A stretch of DNA of 11,950 nt from Cyclostephanos tholiformis (Eukaryota; Bacillariophyta; Thalassiosirophyceae; Thalassiosirales; Thalassiosiraceae): NCBI GenBank assembly GCA_036939975.1, contig JALLPB010000973.1:1-11950 (forward strand), read 5' to 3'. A program made the position numbers and the translations under genes. Position 1 is the first letter of the stretch. Each line of letters starts with the position of its first letter. Positions 7,702 through 11,950 of the stretch are shown here, one piece after another. Under the pieces are notes generated by a model, which made no database searches, was not told where the DNA came from, and worked only from the letters and a program-made list of their open reading frames with translations.

Positions 7702-7767
7702 GGTGTGGCAAGGAACCGACATTATTTCCATCTGATTTTTTTTCTTGAAAACCTCCTGTCGACCACG

Positions 7768-8730
7768 ATGAAAGGCTCCGCCCTCCTAGGATTTGTCTTA
7801 TGCCTCCGAGCCGTTTCGGCTTTTCATTTTCACAGTGCACTCACTCCTCGATCAACGAGTCTTTCCCACTGCGTCCTGAGTAGTCATGACGATATCGTAA
7901 ACAATGACCCGACGTCGGTCACTCGTCAGGCGTTTCTCGGGAAAGCTCTCGTCGCCTCGTCTCTCCCGTCTCTCCTGGGAGGGATCCCTTCTGCATTCGC
8001 CAATGACATCGCCGGTGCGTGCAACTATTTCGATGATTGCCATTTGTCGTCCCGACAATCATGATTTCTTATAAATTGTCCAGGCCCCCCTCCCGGAGCT
8101 GCCATCTACGCCTTTAGATCTGGAGGCCTGCCATCCCTACGCCCACTCGGGCTAACGAAACTCCTCACCCGATACGAGGGGTACGTCGAGGCGCCGAAGT
8201 CATATCCCAGGAGCAATATTCCCATAGCCTTCGACCTCCCATCTGATTGGCTCCAGCTCGACAAACTGGGCGGGGGCATCCAATACGTCGATCAACGGAA
8301 CGGCGACAAGTTGTACATGCTTCGTGCCACCCTACCGGAGGGGACCGATCTGAAGAGCGTGAACAAGCAGTGGTTCGCGGACGTCGTGCTAAGTCCGATG
8401 GGAGACGTCGTACGGAGCGGGGTGGTGGCCGAGGGGGGGAGGATATCCAGATCCCAGATGATCGTCGATTGCGACTCGGAGGATTCGCCACCGTCGTCGT
8501 GTCCCGCACCACGTCGTCGATTGGTGCTGAAGTACGATACCGTCACGGGAAGCGGCGTCCAGACCGTGGAGAGGAGAGGATTGATAGAGTCGTATCAGGT
8601 GGGGAACGACGTCTACATGATGCTGACCACGATGAACGCGGTGAAGTTCGAGCAGAAGGGCGGCAAGGAGAGGGAAACCGTAGATAACATCGTGAGCTCG
8701 TTCAGGATCGGCCAAGGTGCCTTTTCTTAA
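7768..8730 (+). CDS. PsbP-like thylakoid lumen protein, plastid-targeted
   Basis: Two exons (7768-8014 and 8084-8730) encode 297 residues. The leader has three parts. First is a signal peptide (residues 1-18) ending in AVSAF-H, close to the diatom ASAF plastid-import motif. Next is a Ser/Thr-rich transit peptide. Last is a thylakoid signal, TRQAFLGKALVASSLPSLLG, ending in SAFA with likely cleavage after Ala78. The mature part, from about residue 112, has PsbP-family features: IPIAFDLPSDW near the start, a central strand region, then YDTVTGSGVQTVERRGLIES and a C-terminal ETVDNIVSSFRIG helix. PsbP and its relatives sit in the lumen at photosystem II, in water-oxidation support, assembly or related roles. 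The ATG at 7768 has A at -3 and begins the signal peptide; an upstream in-frame GTG at 7705 is not a eukaryotic start. I cannot tell true PsbP from PPL or PPD subfamilies. Confidence 0.78.
8015..8083 (+). other. Spliceosomal intron of the PsbP-like gene
   Basis: The intron is 69 nt with GTGCGT at the 5' end and TTGTCCAG at the 3' end. Its length is a multiple of three, but reading through meets a TGA at 8062-8064, so splicing is required. It splits codon 83 (G|GC, Gly) in phase 1. Joined, the protein reads DIAGPPPGAAIYAF without a break. Confidence 0.85.
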
Positions 8731-8835
8731 ATGTTGCAATGGATTGTGAGTTATACACAACAAGCCGTCACTCGCTTTCGCGACCGAGTGGAGTATTCCG
8801 TGCTTTGTATACAGCTATGACTATCCAATCCCTAT
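8731..8835. other. Convergent intergenic region
   Basis: 105 bp separate the stop codons of two genes that point at each other, so their 3' UTRs must be very short or overlap. A possible hairpin CACTCG / CGAGTG lies at about 8769-8790. No clear AATAAA is seen on either strand. Confidence 0.5.
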
Positions 8836-11447
8836 TTAGACAAATACAATTTGTTCGAGCCCATTATCCCCTACATCCTCCTCTTCCTGATGTTGCAACG
8901 GTGAAAAATACTCGCCACGATCGGCATCTTGATTTCCTGCAGCCCCTGCGGGTTGCCCTGTTGCGCCCACCATGCAACCATACCAAGCACTGTCGCGACT
9001 CAGATTGGCTCTTTTTCGCGGTATCGGTTGACCAAACTCATACCGCTTTTCATCTTGTTCTATAGGGTGTGCTTTTCCATCGGAATCTCCGGCCACGGCC
9101 ATGACCATTCCGCTTCCCACGGTCAAGACGAACCACGCAACCCCGACAGTCAAAAAGCTATCCATTGCGTTAAATTGGACCTCGATGCACGTTTGGCCAT
9201 GCTCTGGGTCCGCTTCCCGACACCTATCGTCCTGGTAGATTGTGTCAGTGATGGCGGGAATTTCCCATTGAATCATGAACAGGGCGACGATGAGAACCTC
9301 CCAGCAGCAAAATGCCCCAAGCGCATCGATGACGGGCAGCAGTGCTCTCCGAAAGGTCGACGTAGCCCGGTAAAGCGCCAAGCGCAACGTCGTGCGACGA
9401 CGCGGCCGCTCGATGCATTCGCCCAACAACGCCTCCGGCAGTCCCAAGAGGACGTGCAGCAACAGGCATATCGAACGAAGGATAGGCCCAACGATCGCAA
9501 ATAACCCAAAGGTCAGCATAAGGAACTTATCCCATCCCCCGGCATCTCCCGTAGTTTTCACCAAGGAAGTTAGAGAATATTCCTTTTCCCAAATCATCCC
9601 CAGTACCTCGTGAAGCAGGGTCGGCCCACCGCCATATACGAGGCGTTGCATCGTCGGGAGGGTGACGGCGTACAGAACGAGCGGAAGGGACGAAACGGAG
9701 AGCAAGATTAGGACAGCTCGTTTGAGCAGGCGGCAGTTCGTGGTGGGGGAGGGCGTCGCGTAGTACGATTGACGTCGTAGTAACAAGCGGCTATCGCCGC
9801 CGCCTCTCGCAAGCCTGGCATACTGATCGCCGACTCGGGATGACGTCGCGGACATGTAAGATCGAGGAGAAGACGGGGGTATGCCGTCCGACCTCGACGG
9901 CAAAACAGGATTCGACTCGTCTCTAAGCTCCAACTCGTTTCCCGATCCGCCCTGATTGTCGTCGCTGATCTCACCCGGCACTAATATGAACTCCAAATCT
10001 CTCCTACGATCCAGAAGATCCTCCTCGACTCGATTTCGATCCCTCACGTCGAAAACGTCAACGACCAGGCTAAGTAGTATGCTCGATATGACCGCGGCGC
10101 AGAAATAATACGTCCCCGACATCCCCATTACGCGAAGCTGGGCGTGTCCCCCCCCCTCGAGAGTTATGCCATCGAGTATATCCCTACCCTCACCGGCGGT
10201 CCACTCGGGATGGGAGTAGGCGTTGTTAATTAATGTCTCGCACGCGAAGCAGGCGGGATAATGTATCACGAGGGCTTCGCCGACCTTGCATTTGTACTTC
10301 AACAATGCCGTGCAGTCCTCGATCGAATCCGGATACTTCAATTTTACATAATCCAATAGGGTCGGTAGCTGTTCCTCGATGCCATTTCGTATCTCGTCGG
10401 GATGGACGTTCCAGTCCAAATGTAATACGGCGATGAGTATGCACACGACCAACACGTCCGCCAACGACCACTTCCCGAGCGTGGACAGCGCGCGCAGGAA
10501 GGGCGTGCGGAGCGTTCGGGATTCGTGCTTGCGTCCGTCGGAACAGCATAGGCCGCATAGCGTGCCGGACGATGATGCGTATCCGCCGCCGTCGTCCCCG
10601 CCCGATGATATTTCGGTTATCCTCCTGCTCATCAGCGAGCGGGAATAACGGATATTCCTCCTCCCCACGCCCCCCCCGTCGTTGTCGTCGCCGTACATGT
10701 CGCGATCGAGGTCATCGTCGTCCGTCCCCCCCCCCAGCACCACGCCGTGCGCGAAGGGCAAAAACCAACAAAGGTGCATTAGCAACAGCTTCAGGTGGGG
10801 CCATATTCCCGATGCGATTACCAATAACGCCGCCGCTACCTTCGACATTTTTTTAGCATCGCCCAATCCATCCCCCCTCCAAAGCTTGTTTATCGCGTCC
10901 ATGTACGTGAACGTCTCGATAAGTCCATTATCCTCCCTCCTCGCATACCTGTACTCGTGCGGCAGGTTGAGCACGTCCATGGCGGCCTTCGATTTGACCG
11001 TGGTGGCGGATGCCATAACGTTAACGTCGATGGTGTACGACAGGTTCCACATCGGCAGTGTCTGCGCCTTGAAGAAAAGAGCGTGATTAACGAGTATCAA
11101 GATCGGTATCAGCACCTTGGCGATTTTGGGCGTCGCGGACGATCCGACGAGGGTGGAAGAATGGGTTAACGTCCCGTTGGTTATGCCGCGACGATTATCG
11201 GATCGGGAGGGAGGCCGTTTCGTCCTACCCCCCCCCCCCCCGTCGCCGCACACGGGCATCATCGACCCGGCCTGACGGCCGATGACGAGCAGACGACGAC
11301 GCGCCGCTAGGTAGAGTGATGCGATCGCACGCCTCGTGCGTATCGACGCGGAGATGGGACGGGGATGATCGGTCGTGGTGACGAGCGAGCCGAGGGAAAG
11401 GGAAGAGGACGGCGACGATCGTCGTTCTCCTCCTCCTCCTCCTCCTC

Positions 11448-11478
<31 letters not shown>

Positions 11479-11664
11479 TGGTCCGTCGTCATCGCGGACG
11501 TCCCGGCCACAGAACATGTAGCGCACGTCCACGGTTTCACCGTGGAGGGTGATCCCGCACCCATCCACGTCCCTTCCTCCTCCCGCTCCCACCGCAATCG
11601 TGGCACCCTCCGACAGCAGTGGTGCCGCTAGGTCGGTATCGCCGCGGACGTCCTGTTGGTTCAT
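8836..11664 (-). CDS. PqiA-domain multi-pass membrane protein (two modules)
   Basis: One uninterrupted frame encodes 942 residues from the ATG at 11664, whose context (ACAAACC before ATG) is better than that of an in-frame ATG at 11691. Residues 1-180 are low-complexity and include 17 consecutive Gly (63-79). Two PqiA-type modules of four membrane segments follow. In module 1 the segments are about 182-199, 275-304 (with WPHLKLLLMHLCWFLP), 401-418 (after GKWSLADV, the family's WS-x-x-D-V signature) and 517-537. In module 2 they are about 649-670, 714-746, 783-803 (FCCWEVLIVALF, a diverged signature) and 834-858. Loops before the fourth segment carry Cys: 451, 459 and a CFAC at 472-475 in module 1, and 815 and 826 in module 2. 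Bacterial PqiA/LetA also have two modules and work with MCE proteins in lipid traffic between membranes; here function and membrane are unknown. A loop of about 110 residues (about 540-648) links the modules. The zinc ribbons of bacterial PqiA are not seen. Confidence 0.7.
11428..11478. repeat. (TCC)15 microsatellite encoding poly-Gly
   Basis: TCC is repeated 15 times at 11428-11472 and runs into a C8 tract ending at 11478. On the minus strand it is read as GGA/GGG, giving 17 Gly codons in the N-terminal tail of the PqiA-like protein. Such triplet tracts change length readily but keep the frame. A second tract of 14 C at 11228-11241 also lies in the coding region and could cause frameshifts or sequencing error. 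Confidence 0.9.
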
Positions 11665-11950
11665 GGTTTGTAAACGATATCCGTGTAACATAAAAGAAGA
11701 ACAGGATTTATTTTTCCGTTCGGGAGCCTTCCATTTCGCTCCCGCCACAAAAGCATTCCTTCCGTCGCCAATGATGTAGCGCCCTCCCGCCCCCCCGCCC
11801 CCCCGCCACCCTGAGGATATACGAAATTCTACCGAAGTAGTATTTCCAAAATTTGGGACCTAACTTCAACTAAATAAAATCGAATACCTTTTGTCTACAT
11901 ACACGTGGAATCTATATCCCCTGGAGAATTTTTTGTACATACCTCAGATT
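11665..11950 (-). promoter_or_regulatory. Upstream region of the PqiA-like gene with G-quadruplex motif
   Basis: On the minus strand, 118-140 nt before the ATG, two G7 runs and two G3 runs are separated by single C, C and A bases (11782-11804), a textbook short-loop G-quadruplex motif on the sense strand. The region 11811-11950 is AT-rich and shows no coding potential and no clear TATA box. Where the 5' UTR begins is unknown. Confidence 0.5.

Noticed and set aside
7705..7767. Upstream extension of the PsbP-like protein from a GTG
   Set aside because: GTG is not a normal nuclear start, and the signal peptide begins cleanly at the ATG at 7768 with A at -3.
8247..8687. 146-codon open frame overlapping the PsbP-like exon 2
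   Set aside because: Arg/Gly-rich shadow frame of a GC-rich coding exon; no initiation context or domain.
8929..9504. 191-codon plus-strand open frame
   Set aside because: Antisense shadow of the PqiA-like gene; Arg/Pro-rich with no recognisable domain.
11307..11606. Minus-strand frame with a poly-Glu run
   Set aside because: Another frame of the TCC microsatellite; the poly-Gly frame belongs to the 942-residue gene.

Overview
The window looks like a piece of a diatom (or close photosynthetic stramenopile) nuclear genome. Three things suggest this. One gene carries a secondary-plastid leader with an ASAF-like signal-peptide end plus a thylakoid-lumen signal and a 69-nt spliceosomal intron. 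A second gene encodes a large PqiA-type multi-pass membrane protein, a kind familiar from protists. The left two thirds is transposon debris with a Copia retrotransposon of the type common in algae. There is no bacterial operon structure, and no tRNA or rRNA gene was recognised.

Layout. 1-480: unassigned sequence with a 17-nt direct repeat and a perfect 9-bp hairpin. About 530-890: an AT-rich cluster of inverted repeats with a period near 90 bp. About 894-1195: a C-terminal relic of a Tc1/mariner-type transposase, followed by three similar exon-like units (1143-1470). 1480-2514: non-coding or decayed sequence. 2520-7517: one full-length but dead Ty1/Copia LTR retrotransposon on the minus strand. 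Its order is 5' LTR 7186-7517, gag, zinc knuckle, protease remnant, integrase, reverse transcriptase, RNase H, 3' LTR 2520-2845, and the flanks ATAGC/ATAGT look like a target-site duplication with one mismatch. 7518-7767: promoter region containing a duplicated 14-bp palindrome. 7768-8730: PsbP-like thylakoid lumen protein (plus strand, two exons). 8836-11664: two-module PqiA-domain membrane protein (minus strand, no intron seen), convergent with the previous gene. 11665-11950: its upstream region, with a strong G-quadruplex motif.

Most interesting observation. The first 14 nt of the retrotransposon after its 5' LTR, exactly where the primer-binding site must lie, are perfectly complementary to a segment inside the LTR (15 bp counting the last LTR base). 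That segment begins one nucleotide downstream of the A of a YCAYTYY initiator-like motif. If transcription starts there, the RNA's own 5' end would pair with the primer-binding site, and a primer cut from it would end at the LTR boundary. This is the arrangement of self-priming retrotransposons such as fission yeast Tf1. I know self-priming only from Ty3/gypsy-type elements, so a self-priming Copia element would be new to me.

The two host genes are independent in function as far as can be seen: one acts in the thylakoid lumen, the other in a membrane, possibly in lipid transport. They share only a 105-bp tail-to-tail intergenic space.
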